Assembly (NCBI GenBank): GCA_947488305.1
Contig: CANKZM010000004.1
Span: forward strand, 1-62,500
Reading direction: 5' to 3'
Source of the DNA: an uncultured Roseobacter sp.
GTDB taxonomy: Bacteria > Pseudomonadota > Alphaproteobacteria > Rhodobacterales > Rhodobacteraceae
DNA: 62,500 nucleotides
This document shows, in pieces, positions 28,042 to 37,255 of this stretch; within the stretch, counting starts at the first letter, position 1, and every line of letters starts with the position of its first letter. The position numbers and the translations under genes are program-made. Under the pieces are notes generated by a model. That model was not told where the DNA came from. It made no database searches and worked only from the letters and a program-made list of their open reading frames with translations.

Positions 28042-28077
28042 GTCACGCAATCACGTTTACGACTATTTTTGCGTGAC
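28042..28077. promoter_or_regulatory. inverted repeat upstream of the class II aldolase gene
   Basis: GTCACGCAA (28042-28050) and TTGCGTGAC (28069-28077) are perfect nine-base arms separated by 18 bases. The position before the first gene of the aldolase-to-OCD array suggests an operator or a leader hairpin. No regulator gene is adjacent. Confidence 0.4.
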
Positions 28078-28115
28078 AGCGGGAAAAAGAGATCGCAAAA
28101 AAGCAAAGTCCTTCC

Positions 28116-28535
28116 TTAAAGGGGACGGCTCGGCACCCAGGCATAGCCGTCATCACACAGGATATAGGCTTCGCGCAGCCCGTGCGGTTTGTCAGTCGGG
28201 GCTTGCAGGATCATGGCACCGCGTGCTTCGGCCCGGGCAACAGCGTCTTCCGGGTCCGTGCCATAGAAGCGGATTTCAACGCCCGCACCGCGCGGCGGGT
28301 TTTCGGGCAGCAAGGACAACAGCGGGTTTTGCGCATAGGTGCCATCGGCGTGGAGCTGAAAAACCTCATCGCCATAGGTGATGATCGCAAAGTCCTTTGA
28401 AAGGCGATGTACACCGACCTCAAAGACATCTCTCAAAAAGGCGGCGGTTGCTTCAACATCGCGCACAAGCAGGTTCAATCCGATCCCTCGCAAGGATTTG
28501 CCGAAATCCTCTGCGGATACGCTCTCGTAGTCCAT
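28116..28535 (-). CDS. VOC/glyoxalase family protein
   Basis: This protein of 139 residues consists of two paired beta-alpha-beta-beta-beta units. Family marks include GIGLNLLVRDVEATAAFLRDVFEVGV and RFYGTDPEDAVARAEARGA. Candidate metal ligands (His in FQLHADG, Glu in VEIRFY) are present but not decisive. AGGAGG precedes the ATG at 28535. It is divergent from ade and heads the minus-strand array. Function unknown. Confidence 0.75.
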   Translation of the reverse strand: MDYESVSAEDFGKSLRGIGLNLLVRDVEATAAFLRDVFEVGVHRLSKDFAIITYGDEVFQLHADGTYAQNPLLSLLPENPPRGAGVEIRFYGTDPEDAVARAEARGAMILQAPTDKPHGLREAYILCDDGYAWVPSRPL

Positions 28536-28585
28536 TCTGCAGCCTCCTGTCTTGAACCTGTCGGCGTCCCGTGGCACGGAAGGTT

Positions 28586-30388
28586 ATGTCACACCCACCA
28601 TTTCCATCATGGCCAGACACGGCCCCTGATCTGATCGCAGTCGCCACGGGGCGCAAGCCTGCCGATATGCTCATAAGGGGCGGCAAATGGGTGAATGTCC
28701 ATACCCGCGAAGTGCTCGATGGATACGATATCGCCATCATCCACGGACGCATCGCTTGTGTGATGCAAGATGCCACGCACAGCACCGGGCCGGACACGGA
28801 GATTATCGAAGCCGCTGGACGCTACATGATCCCCGGTCTCTGTGACGGGCATATGCACATCGAGAGCGGCATGCTGACCCCGGCGGAGTTTGCCCGGGCG
28901 GTGATCCCGCATGGGACCACGTCCATGTTCACTGATCCACATGAGATCGCCAATGTGCTGGGCCTTGAAGGCGTGCGCATGATGCATGACGAGGCGCTGA
29001 TGCAGCCTGTCAACATCTTCACGCAGATGCCCTCTTGCGCGCCATCCGCGCCGGGGATGGAAACGACCGGGTATGAAATCACCCCCGAAGATGTCGAGGA
29101 AGCCATGCAATGGCCGGGGATCATCGGCCTCGGTGAAATGATGAATTTTCCGGGCGTCTCGAATGCCGATCCCAAGATGCTGGCCGAGATCGCTGCGACA
29201 CAAAATGCGGGTAAAACGGTCGGCGGACACTATGCCTCGCCCGATCTGGGGCCTGCTTTCGCCGGCTATGTGGCGGGTGGTCCGGCTGATGACCATGAAG
29301 GCACCTGTGAAGCAGATGCCATCGCGCGGATGCGCCAGGGCATGCGGTCGATGATCCGGCTTGGGTCGGCCTGGTATGATGTCGAAAGCCAGATCACCGC
29401 GATCACGGAAAAGGGGCTGGACCCCCGCAACATGATCCTGTGTACGGATGATTGTCATTCCGGCACATTGGTGAACGACGGACATATGAACCGGGTGCTG
29501 CGCCATGCCATCGACTGCGGGTGCGATCCGTTGGTCGCACTTCAAATGGCGACGATTAACACCGCCACGCATTTCGGGCTGGAACGGGAAATCGGGTCAC
29601 TCACACCGGGGCGGCGTGCTGATGTGATCCTGACCGCTGACCTTAGCGCCCTGCCGATTGAGACCGTTATCGCGCGCGGACGCATTGTCGCGAAGGATGG
29701 CGAATGCCTTGTTGACTGTCCCCATTTTGACTGGCCTGCCCATGCGCGGCAAACCGTCCGCATGGGGCGTGGTTTAACATCCGAAGACTTCGTGATCGAG
29801 GCGCCGCGCGGGGCCAACGCCGTCAGTGCTAACGTCATCGGCGTGGTGGAGAACCAAGCGCCGACGCAGGCGCTGAAGTTCGAATTGCCCGTCACGGAGG
29901 GCCGCGTGCAGGCCACGGGCGAGGTTGCGCAGATCGCTTTGGTGGAACGCCATCAGGCAACGGGTGGCGTAACAAACGCATTTGTCTCCGGTTTTGGCTA
30001 TGAAGGTCAGATGGCCATGGCCTCTACCGTCGCCCATGACAGCCACCACATGATCGTCGTCGGCACCGACCGCGCCCACATGGCCATGGCAGCCAATCGT
30101 CTACAGGAAGTCGGCGGCGGGATCGTCCTGTTCAAGGACGGGCAGGAGCTTGCGTTGGTTGAACTGCCGATCGCAGGGTTGATGTCAGACCGACCGGCAA
30201 CAGAGGTCGCCGCAAAGGCCGAGCAGATGATGCAGGCCATGCGCGACTGTGGTTGCACACTCAACAACGCTTACATGCAGCACTCGCTGCTGGCGCTGGT
30301 GGTGATCCCGGAACTGCGCATCTCGGACCTTGGTCTGGTTGACGTCCGCACCTTCGAATTCATTCCCGTCATAGAGACACACACATGA
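28586..30388 (+). CDS. ade: adenine deaminase
   Basis: Ade converts adenine to hypoxanthine and ammonia. The 600-residue amidohydrolase has the metal motif CDGHMHIESGMLTPAEF, MNFPGV near the active site, GHYASPDLG and DDCHSGTLVNDGH with the catalytic Asp. A C-terminal domain ends in NNAYMQHSLLALVVIPELRISDLGLVD. GGAAGG precedes the ATG at 28586. Its stop overlaps amn by four bases, so adenine released by AMP nucleosidase can be passed on directly. Confidence 0.93.
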   Translation: MSHPPFPSWPDTAPDLIAVATGRKPADMLIRGGKWVNVHTREVLDGYDIAIIHGRIACVMQDATHSTGPDTEIIEAAGRYMIPGLCDGHMHIESGMLTPAEFARAVIPHGTTSMFTDPHEIANVLGLEGVRMMHDEALMQPVNIFTQMPSCAPSAPGMETTGYEITPEDVEEAMQWPGIIGLGEMMNFPGVSNADPKMLAEIAATQNAGKTVGGHYASPDLGPAFAGYVAGGPADDHEGTCEADAIARMRQGMRSMIRLGSAWYDVESQITAITEKGLDPRNMILCTDDCHSGTLVNDGHMNRVLRHAIDCGCDPLVALQMATINTATHFGLEREIGSLTPGRRADVILTADLSALPIETVIARGRIVAKDGECLVDCPHFDWPAHARQTVRMGRGLTSEDFVIEAPRGANAVSANVIGVVENQAPTQALKFELPVTEGRVQATGEVAQIALVERHQATGGVTNAFVSGFGYEGQMAMASTVAHDSHHMIVVGTDRAHMAMAANRLQEVGGGIVLFKDGQELALVELPIAGLMSDRPATEVAAKAEQMMQAMRDCGCTLNNAYMQHSLLALVVIPELRISDLGLVDVRTFEFIPVIETHT

Positions 30389-31848
30389 ACAATATCCTGA
30401 CCCCTGACGCACCAGAAACCGAAGCTTTCCATGACGCTGCCGCCGCAGTGGCGCATCTGGAAGAACTCTATGCGCAAGCGACGAACTTCCTGTGCACCCA
30501 TTTCACGCACGCAATGGCCAAAGGCGCACCGGCCTCACGTGTACGTGCCTTCTATCCACAGATACTCTTGGAAACCTCCAGTTACGCGCAAGTCGACACA
30601 CGATTGTCTTTCGGGCACGTTTCTGCGCCCGGATGCTACCGGGCGACCATTACGCGACCCGATTTGTTTCGCAGCTATTTGACCCAGCAAATCGGACTTC
30701 TGATCGAAAACCACCAACAGCCGGTCATGATCGGTCTTTCCGATACGCCGATGCCGGTTCATTTTGCTGTCGCTGGGGATGCCCAGATATCGGTGCCGCA
30801 AGAAGGGGCCGCCGCCTTCACCCTGCGCGACATCTTCGATGTGCCGGATCTGACGACAACAAACGATGATATCGTCAATGGCACCTATGTATCGCCAGAT
30901 GGCGTAGCCCCCCTTGCCCCTTTTACCGCGCAGCGCGTGGATTATTCCCTCGCAAGACTGGCGCATTACACGGCCACTGATCCCGAGCATTTCCAGAACC
31001 ACGTACTGTTCACGAACTACCAGTTTTACGTCTCGGAATTCGAATCCTACGCCCGCGAGCAGTTGCGGGATCCGGCCTCCGGCTACACATCCTTTGTATC
31101 GACCGACAATGCAGAGATAACGGACGGAGATGCGCCACTAGCGACCAGCATAAAAACACCACAGATGCCCACCTATCACCTGAAACGAAAAGATGGGTCC
31201 GGAATTACTTTGGTAAACATCGGTGTCGGACCTTCCAACGCCAAAACGGCCACAGATCATATTGCTGTTTTGCGTCCGCATGCCTGGTTGATGGTCGGGC
31301 ATTGCGCAGGCCTGCGAAACTCGCAAGCGCTCGGGGATTTTGTGCTGGCCCACGCCTATCTGCGAGAAGATAAGGTACTGGACGATGACTTACCCGTATG
31401 GGTTCCCATTCCCGCGCTGGCAGAGATCCAGATTGCCCTGGAGCGGGCCGTGGCCAAGGTCACTGAATTGGAAGGCTACGAGTTGAAGCGCGTGATGCGC
31501 ACCGGCACGGTTGCGAGCCTCGACAACCGCAACTGGGAACTGCGTGAACATTCCGGCCCGGTACAAAGGCTCAGCCAATCCCGGGCTGTGGCGCTGGACA
31601 TGGAGAGCGCGACAATTGCTGCGAATGGCTTCCGCTTTCGTGTGCCATATGGCACTCTCTTGTGCGTATCTGACAAGCCGCTGCACGGCGAGTTAAAGCT
31701 GCCTGGGATGGCTTCGGATTTCTATAAAACGCAAGTAGCCCGCCACTTAATGATCGGAATCCATGCCATGGAAGCGCTCAGATCCATGCCGCTTGAGCGC
31801 ATTCACAGCCGGAAATTGCGCTCATTTGAGGAAACAGCCTTCCTCTGA
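30385..31848 (+). CDS. amn: AMP nucleosidase
   Basis: Amn hydrolyses AMP to adenine and ribose-5-phosphate. The 487-residue protein has the N-terminal AMN regulatory domain (YAQVDTRLSFGHVSAPG) and a C-terminal nucleoside-phosphorylase-like domain. That second domain contains RPHAWLMVGHCAGLRNSQALGD and DMESATIAANGFRFRVPYG, with the catalytic Asp region and LCVSDKPLHGELK. It is coupled to ade by ATGA overlap. Confidence 0.94.
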   Translation: MNNILTPDAPETEAFHDAAAAVAHLEELYAQATNFLCTHFTHAMAKGAPASRVRAFYPQILLETSSYAQVDTRLSFGHVSAPGCYRATITRPDLFRSYLTQQIGLLIENHQQPVMIGLSDTPMPVHFAVAGDAQISVPQEGAAAFTLRDIFDVPDLTTTNDDIVNGTYVSPDGVAPLAPFTAQRVDYSLARLAHYTATDPEHFQNHVLFTNYQFYVSEFESYAREQLRDPASGYTSFVSTDNAEITDGDAPLATSIKTPQMPTYHLKRKDGSGITLVNIGVGPSNAKTATDHIAVLRPHAWLMVGHCAGLRNSQALGDFVLAHAYLREDKVLDDDLPVWVPIPALAEIQIALERAVAKVTELEGYELKRVMRTGTVASLDNRNWELREHSGPVQRLSQSRAVALDMESATIAANGFRFRVPYGTLLCVSDKPLHGELKLPGMASDFYKTQVARHLMIGIHAMEALRSMPLERIHSRKLRSFEETAFL

Positions 31849-31985
31849 GGGCAAATATCCTTAAAAAAAAGGAAAAAATGGCATGTTTTTCGTTAAATAT
31901 GTCTACTAATCGTTGTGTTCTCCCACAACATACGGCTAGATTCGCCGCATGAGGCCCAACGGATCGGGCAGCAAAGGAGAATAAG

Positions 31986-32273
31986 ATGGCAAAACCAATG
32001 ACCAAGACCCAACTCGTCGCCGCTCTGGCAGAGGAAATGGGCACAGATAAAAAATCGGCAAGTGCCGCACTGGATGCAGTTTGCAACCTGATCACGCGCG
32101 AAGTGTCCGGCGGCGGTGCAGTGACCCTGCCCGGCGTTGGCAAGATCTATTGCCGTGAGCGTCCAGAGCGTATGGTTCGCAACCCGGCAACCGGTGAGCA
32201 ATTCAAGAAAGACGCTGACAAGGTGGTGAAGATGACCATCGCAAAGGCGCTGAAAGACAGTGTGAACGGCTAA
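31986..32273 (+). CDS. HU-family DNA-binding protein
   Basis: This histone-like protein of 95 residues opens with KPMTKTQLVAALAEEMGTDKKSA and has the beta-arm region VTLPGVGKIYCRERPERMVRNPATGEQ. The Arg/Pro-rich arm with RNPATGE wraps DNA. AAAGGAGAATAAG precedes the ATG, as expected for a strongly expressed gene, and a strong terminator follows 21 bases after the stop. Confidence 0.92.
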   Translation: MAKPMTKTQLVAALAEEMGTDKKSASAALDAVCNLITREVSGGGAVTLPGVGKIYCRERPERMVRNPATGEQFKKDADKVVKMTIAKALKDSVNG

Positions 32274-32294
32274 CGCCAAACCACGCAAACTTCG

Positions 32295-32323
32295 AAAGGG
32301 TCACCTTCTGGTGGCCCTTTTTT
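32295..32323 (+). terminator. intrinsic terminator of the HU gene
   Basis: AAAGGGTCACC, loop TTCT, GGTGGCCCTTT forms an 11-bp stem with one T-G pair, followed by further T residues. It also lies just past the end of the convergent LysE-type gene. Confidence 0.88.
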
Positions 32324-32329
32324 ATTGCT

Positions 32330-32959
32330 CTACCGTTCGGCCATTACCAATCTGAACGCGAGGCCGAGAAACACCACACCAGCAATCCGGTTCAGGACAA
32401 CCTGCGCTCTGGGGCTTTGCCCCAACCAGGCGCCGATGTATGCCGCCCCCCAAGCCACACATCCAAAGACCAGAAGTGCACTGACGGCGAAAAGTGCACC
32501 AAATATCAGAATTTGCAGGGTCACCGAACCTCGCGCGGGGTCTGCGAATTGCGGCAAGAACGCGAGGAAAAATATAGCGACCTTGGGGTTCGTTATATTC
32601 ATGATGACACCACGCAAATACAGTTTGCGAAGCGACAAGGTAGCATGGCCTGAGCCACCAATACGGGTCGTCCCACTGCGGAAAGCCTGCCAAGCAAGAT
32701 AGATCAGGTACCCAGCTCCGGCGAGCTTGAGAGCGGTGAACGCAAGTGCGGATGTCTGGAAGATGACGGCGACGCCGATTGCGACCAGAAGTGTATGCAC
32801 CATCACCCCGGTGAGCAGGCCGAAGATCACGGCAAAGCCTGACGCACGCCCGAAGAGCGCAGATTGCGTCAGCACGAAGATATTGTCCGGGCCCGGCGCC
32901 AGAGCAAGAGCAACGCTCGCGGACACGAACAACAAAATGACATCTGGTGTCAGGATCAT
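32330..32959 (-). CDS. LysE/RhtB-family exporter
   Basis: The 209-residue protein has six predicted membrane segments and the family signature LALAPGPDNIFVLTQSALFGRASGF near the N-terminus. LKLAGAGYLIYLAWQAFRSG follows mid-protein. Such proteins export amino acids or analogues such as homoserine lactone. GAGGGGGAG precedes the ATG at 32959. The substrate is unknown. Confidence 0.88.
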   Translation of the reverse strand: MILTPDVILLFVSASVALALAPGPDNIFVLTQSALFGRASGFAVIFGLLTGVMVHTLLVAIGVAVIFQTSALAFTALKLAGAGYLIYLAWQAFRSGTTRIGGSGHATLSLRKLYLRGVIMNITNPKVAIFFLAFLPQFADPARGSVTLQILIFGALFAVSALLVFGCVAWGAAYIGAWLGQSPRAQVVLNRIAGVVFLGLAFRLVMAER

Positions 32960-33082
32960 ATCGCTCCCCCTCAAGGATCAAGACACCAGCCCATTTGTGG
33001 TACCGCGGTCTATTGGCTTGTACCCGCCGCTGAATTGCGAAATCAATGGGTCGAATGACGTCCCCCACCGCAAAGGCAATTC

Positions 33083-33952
33083 ATGGATATTCGTGCAGTC
33101 CTGATGGGCCTCGCTTTTGCGCTGATGTGGTCTTCTGCTTTCACATCCGCCCGGATCATCGTCGCGGATGCGTCGCCGCTTGCAGCCCTGACCCTGCGCT
33201 ACCTGATTTCTGGATTGATCGGCGTCGCGATCGCACGCGCGTTAGGTCAGAGTTGGCATCTCACGCCTAAGCAGTGGCGCGCTACAATCATCTTTGGCGT
33301 GCTTCAGAATGCAGTGTATCTCGGGTTGAATTTCGTCGCGATGCAAACGATCGAAGCATCGCTTGCCGCGATCATTGCATCGACAATGCCATTGCTGGTG
33401 GCAATGGCGCTTTGGGCGTTCTGGGGGGAAAGTCTGCGTCCGCTGGGCATCGCGGGGTTGATTGCGGGATTTGTCGGTGTTGGACTGATCATGGGCTCGC
33501 GGATCACCGGAGGCGTTGACCCATTTGGGTTGCTGCTCTGTGGGATAGGTGTGGTTGCGCTGACCATCGCAACACTGTCAGTCAGAGGGGCAACATCCGG
33601 CGGCAACTTCCTGATGATCGTGGGGTTGCAGATGTTGGTGGGATGCGTCGCACTTGCGGTTGCGACGGCGGTCTTTGAGACACCAAGACTGAACCCTAGC
33701 TGGCCCCTTCTGGCGGCTTTCACCTATACGACCCTGGTGCCCGGGCTTGCAGCAACCTTCGTCTGGTTCTGGCTTGTGAACCAGGTTGGCGCCACGCGTG
33801 CAGCCACCTTTCACTTCCTCAATCCATTCTTTGGTGTTGCTGTCGCAGCGCTGCTGCTGGGCGAACCATTGGGCCCTCAGGACCTTTTGGGTGTCGCAAT
33901 TATCACAGTTGGTATCCTTGCCGTACAAGTCTCCCGTCAAAGCAAGGCGTAA
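33083..33952 (+). CDS. EamA/DMT-family transporter
   Basis: This transporter of 289 residues has ten predicted membrane segments in two EamA repeats, with ADASPLAALTLRYLISGLIG and AATFHFLNPFFGVAVAALLLGEPLG as the conserved ends of each. It is about 50 bases upstream of the GlxA-type regulator on the same strand and may be regulated or cotranscribed with it. The exported compound is not evident. Confidence 0.87.
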   Translation: MDIRAVLMGLAFALMWSSAFTSARIIVADASPLAALTLRYLISGLIGVAIARALGQSWHLTPKQWRATIIFGVLQNAVYLGLNFVAMQTIEASLAAIIASTMPLLVAMALWAFWGESLRPLGIAGLIAGFVGVGLIMGSRITGGVDPFGLLLCGIGVVALTIATLSVRGATSGGNFLMIVGLQMLVGCVALAVATAVFETPRLNPSWPLLAAFTYTTLVPGLAATFVWFWLVNQVGATRAATFHFLNPFFGVAVAALLLGEPLGPQDLLGVAIITVGILAVQVSRQSKA

Positions 33953-34005
33953 AAGGACTTTAGCCACCACCAGCGCCCAGCCTTTACCCGAGAAGCCAGA
34001 CCAAT

Positions 34006-34989
34006 ATGTCCGTCCCCGAAAAACCCAAATCATACGCTTTCGTATTGATCCCAGGGTATTCGCAACTGGGATTTTCCTGTGCGCTGGAAGCCTTGAGCCT
34101 TGCCAACCGTTATCCTGAAGGTGGCACCTACTATCGTTGGCGGATTCTCAGTGAAGCAGGGGAAGCCGTTTCAGCCTATAATGGCGTGAGCGTTCACGTT
34201 GATGGACCACTGGCCGAACTGGACCGCGATGAAACCATCGTGATTTGTGCTGGCGAGGACGTCGGCGCCAACACCTCCAAAAAACTGCTCAGTTGGCTGC
34301 GACATGAAGTCAGACGCGGCATGGATTTCGGCGCATTGTCCTCTGGTACCTATGTGCTGGCACTCGCCGGGTTGGTCGCGGGAAAGCGCGTGACCACACA
34401 TTGGGAGTACCGCTCGGCCCTGACCGAGATTTTGCCCGATGTCATCATGGAGGATTCCATTTTCTCCATTGATGGGCGTGTCTTTACCACAGCGGGTGGC
34501 GCGGCCTCGATGGACATGATGCTGGAACGGATCAAAACCGACTACGGCTCAAAACTAGCAACCTGGGTGGCGGATCAAATGGTCTATACGGATCCGCGAC
34601 TGCCAAACCATACCCAGCGGGCGGCTTTGCACACCCGAAGCCAAGTGCGGAACGGCAAGCTCAGTTTGGCACTACAGGTGATGGGCAATAACATCGAAGA
34701 CCCCTTAGGCCCGGATGAAATCGCGGAAATTGTCGAACTCTCGACACGGCAGCTAGAACGGCTCTTCGCAAAGTACATTGGTGTTTCGCCGAAACGCTAC
34801 TACCTGAAACTCAGGTTGGAAAAAGCCCGGGATCTTCTGCGCCAAACGGATCTGTCCGTCACAGATGTCTGCGTGGCCTGCGGTTTCAAGTCGCTTTCAC
34901 ACTTTTCGAAGAGTTACCGAAGCGCCTATGGCATCAGTCCGGGTCTCGAAGGCGGCAGCGCCAAGCTGATCTGGCGCGGCAGTGTTTAG
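34006..34989 (+). CDS. GlxA-family regulator (DJ-1/PfpI plus AraC domains, GbdR-like)
   Basis: The 327-residue protein has an N-terminal DJ-1/PfpI-like sensor domain (about 8-180, with FVLIPGYSQLGFSCALEALSLANR and ALSSGTYVLALAGLV). A C-terminal AraC double HTH follows (about 220-320, with DPLGPDEIAEIVELSTRQLERLFAKYIGVSPKRYYLKLRLEKARDLL). The class includes GbdR and CdhR, activators of glycine betaine and carnitine catabolism. The CaiD-type operon and the betaine-forming tmpAB genes in this window make such a role plausible but unproven. The usual nucleophilic cysteine of the DJ-1 fold is Ser here (ALSSGTY). Confidence 0.86.
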   Translation: MSVPEKPKSYAFVLIPGYSQLGFSCALEALSLANRYPEGGTYYRWRILSEAGEAVSAYNGVSVHVDGPLAELDRDETIVICAGEDVGANTSKKLLSWLRHEVRRGMDFGALSSGTYVLALAGLVAGKRVTTHWEYRSALTEILPDVIMEDSIFSIDGRVFTTAGGAASMDMMLERIKTDYGSKLATWVADQMVYTDPRLPNHTQRAALHTRSQVRNGKLSLALQVMGNNIEDPLGPDEIAEIVELSTRQLERLFAKYIGVSPKRYYLKLRLEKARDLLRQTDLSVTDVCVACGFKSLSHFSKSYRSAYGISPGLEGGSAKLIWRGSV

Positions 34990-35615
34990 CCCTTCCGAAA
35001 GCTGGCAATGAGACCGGTTTCGCCCGCATGTTCCGCATCTGCGCCTGCCCCGTAGACAGGCACTTCATCCAACTCAAATGCGCGAATGGCAGACTCGAAA
35101 ATCTCAAGCTTCGCTTCGAACCCCTGCGCTTTGTAAAGCTCAGTTTTGATGCTGAGGACGAACAGCGCATCCGGGGCGGCCACGCGCATCAACTCATCCA
35201 GCGCCTCTGGTCCCACGTGCCCATGAGTAAAGGTCCCTGAGCTGACAACTGACGCGTAGGTCTCTGCCTGACACGGCAATGCCTGGGTCAGGTCGGCTTC
35301 CATCAGATGGCGATAAAACCCCTTGTCTCGTGCGACGGCCAGCATCTCGGCAGAAAGGTCAATGGCGTCGATCACCGGATTGCCTTTTTGCAGAATAGCA
35401 TGCGCCAACAACCCCGTGCCAGCACCGGCATCAAGCACAGGACCTGTGCCGCCCCTGCGGTGGTACACATCCGCCACGTGCTGCGGGTAAATGTAATCTG
35501 TTGCCGCCGCGAACCCGTCGTCATAGGTCGCAGCCCAGGCGTCGTAGAGCCGCTTGCGGTCCTCTGTCGTTTTCAGCGCATAGGCTACGTCAACATTCGG
35601 GGTCTCGTCAGTCAC
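34986..35615 (-). CDS. class I SAM-dependent methyltransferase
   Basis: The product of 209 residues has the SAM-binding motif PVLDAGAGTGLLAHAI and the acidic end of strand two in VIDAIDLSAEML, with an N-terminal YDAWAATYDDGF typical of UbiE-like methyltransferases. The start is a GTG at 35615 with GAGGAGG eight bases upstream; the longer open frame to 35747 overlaps the glutathione peroxidase gene and is not used. The substrate is unknown. Confidence 0.82.
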   Translation of the reverse strand: MTDETPNVDVAYALKTTEDRKRLYDAWAATYDDGFAAATDYIYPQHVADVYHRRGGTGPVLDAGAGTGLLAHAILQKGNPVIDAIDLSAEMLAVARDKGFYRHLMEADLTQALPCQAETYASVVSSGTFTHGHVGPEALDELMRVAAPDALFVLSIKTELYKAQGFEAKLEIFESAIRAFELDEVPVYGAGADAEHAGETGLIASFRKG

Positions 35616-35637
35616 GGCAGATCCTCCTCTGCGGAGG

Positions 35638-36174
35638 TTACCCGCGAGCGGCTTGATCCAGCAAGAGCTCCACCGCATCGGTGATCTTTGACGCGGTTGG
35701 TTTGGCGCCCGATCCCCATGTGCCGGCCACGGCACCGTCGGGCGCAATCAACACCTTGTTGAAATTCCAGCGCGGCACAAAGCCGGTCTCGTCGCGAACC
35801 GCCTTATAGAACGGATGCGCCTGAGCACCCTTGACGCGGGTGATGTCTGCCATCGGCAGATCAAGACCAAAGTTCATCTCGCAGAATTCCTTCACCTCTT
35901 CCGCACTGGCCAGTTCCTGATTGAAGTCATCGGAGGGGACGGCCAGCACCACAAGGCCGTCGTCGCGGTAGCGATCGTAAAGCGCCTGCAGCCCGGCATA
36001 CTGCCCGGTAAATCCACATTGCGACGCGGTATTGACTACCAGAACCGGCTGCCCGGCCCATTCGGACATCTCCAGATAGCCGCCATCAATGGACGCAAAC
36101 CGAAAGTCTCGCACCCCGGCAAATGCACCGGCGGCGACAAAAACGGACATGATCAACGCTGCGACTAATCTCAT
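35638..36174 (-). CDS. secreted glutathione peroxidase family protein
   Basis: The 178-residue precursor has a signal peptide (MRLVAALIMSVFVAAGAFAG) and then a thioredoxin-fold peroxidase domain. The catalytic Cys is in VNTASQCGFTGQYAGLQAL, the conserved Trp-Asn in PRWNFNKVLI. It is a Cys-type GPx that would reduce peroxides in the periplasm, probably with thioredoxin-like donors. GGAGG precedes the ATG at 36174. The next gene follows after 22 bases. Confidence 0.9.
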   Translation of the reverse strand: MRLVAALIMSVFVAAGAFAGVRDFRFASIDGGYLEMSEWAGQPVLVVNTASQCGFTGQYAGLQALYDRYRDDGLVVLAVPSDDFNQELASAEEVKEFCEMNFGLDLPMADITRVKGAQAHPFYKAVRDETGFVPRWNFNKVLIAPDGAVAGTWGSGAKPTASKITDAVELLLDQAARG

Positions 36175-36253
36175 CAGATCCTCCACGGACATCTTCTGAG
36201 AGATATAGGGCCGTTACGTGTTAGGTCCAAATCCGGCGAGCGCGCCGCTTTGT

Positions 36254-37255
36254 TCAAGGTGAAACGCGCTGATCCTGAGCGTCGAAGGCAAAAGCGGAAG
36301 TGTTGTCGAAATCCAGTTCGATCTCTTCCCCCACGGCGGTGGCATCCTGTCCAAAAAGCCGCACCGTCATGGCTTCCTGCTGATCGGTTGCGACCAACAG
36401 ATTGGTATCGCCCCCCAGCCGTTCCACATGGGTGACTCGCCCTTTGATCCTTCCGCCCTGAACCAGCCGCAGATGCTCGGGCCGGATACCTAAGGTGCCG
36501 TTTTGGGGCATGTCCAGCGGTGCCTTCTTGAGAAAATTCATGGCAGGCGAGCCTAGAAAACCCGCAACGAACCTGTTGGCAGGATTGTTGTAAAGCTCCA
36601 TTGGGCTGCCCACCTGCTCTACGTGACCGTCGCGCAGCACGACGATCTTGTCGGCCAGTGTCATGGCTTCGGTCTGATCGTGCGTTACATAGATCATCGA
36701 CGCGCTCAAAGTGCGGTGCAATTCGGCAATTTCGATGCGCGTGTTCATCCGCAAGGCCGCGTCGAGGTTTGAGAGCGGCTCATCAAAGAGAAAGAGCTTC
36801 GGCTCGCGCACGATGGCCCGGCCGATGGCGACCCTTTGGCGCTGCCCACCGGACAAGTCAGAGGGGCGGCGATCCACATAAGCGCCCAGATCCAGCATCT
36901 GAACTGCCTTGGACACGCGCTCTTCGATGACCGACTTGGGCTGCTTCTCCTGCTTGAGGCCCAGCGCCATGTTGTCCCGCACGCTCAGATGCGGGTAGAG
37001 CGCGTAGGACTGGAACACCATGGCAATGCCGCGTTTGGCAGGTGGGACCGTGTTGACCACATCGCCTCCAATATTGACGGTGCCGCTGGTTGCATCCTCC
37101 AGCCCCGCGATCACCCGCAAGAGCGTGGACTTGCCGCAGCCTGATGGCCCGACAAAAACAACAAATTCGCCATCTTCAACGGTCAGGTTGATGTCTTTCA
37201 GCACCTCAACCGGGCCGAAGGACTTGCATACGTTCGTGAGGGTCAAGGCAGTCAT
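36254..37255 (-). CDS. sugar ABC transporter ATPase (UgpC/MsmK type)
   Basis: This ATPase of 333 residues has a Walker [10 protein letters not shown], the signature [16 protein letters not shown], a Walker [17 protein letters not shown], and the C-terminal OB/TOBE regulatory domain (about 235-330). It powers the sugar importer encoded upstream. It is the last gene of the minus-strand arm of the amino-sugar locus and overlaps the Gfo/Idh gene by ATGA. Confidence 0.92.
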   Translation of the reverse strand: MTALTLTNVCKSFGPVEVLKDINLTVEDGEFVVFVGPSGCGKSTLLRVIAGLEDATSGTVNIGGDVVNTVPPAKRGIAMVFQSYALYPHLSVRDNMALGLKQEKQPKSVIEERVSKAVQMLDLGAYVDRRPSDLSGGQRQRVAIGRAIVREPKLFLFDEPLSNLDAALRMNTRIEIAELHRTLSASMIYVTHDQTEAMTLADKIVVLRDGHVEQVGSPMELYNNPANRFVAGFLGSPAMNFLKKAPLDMPQNGTLGIRPEHLRLVQGGRIKGRVTHVERLGGDTNLLVATDQQEAMTVRLFGQDATAVGEEIELDFDNTSAFAFDAQDQRVSP

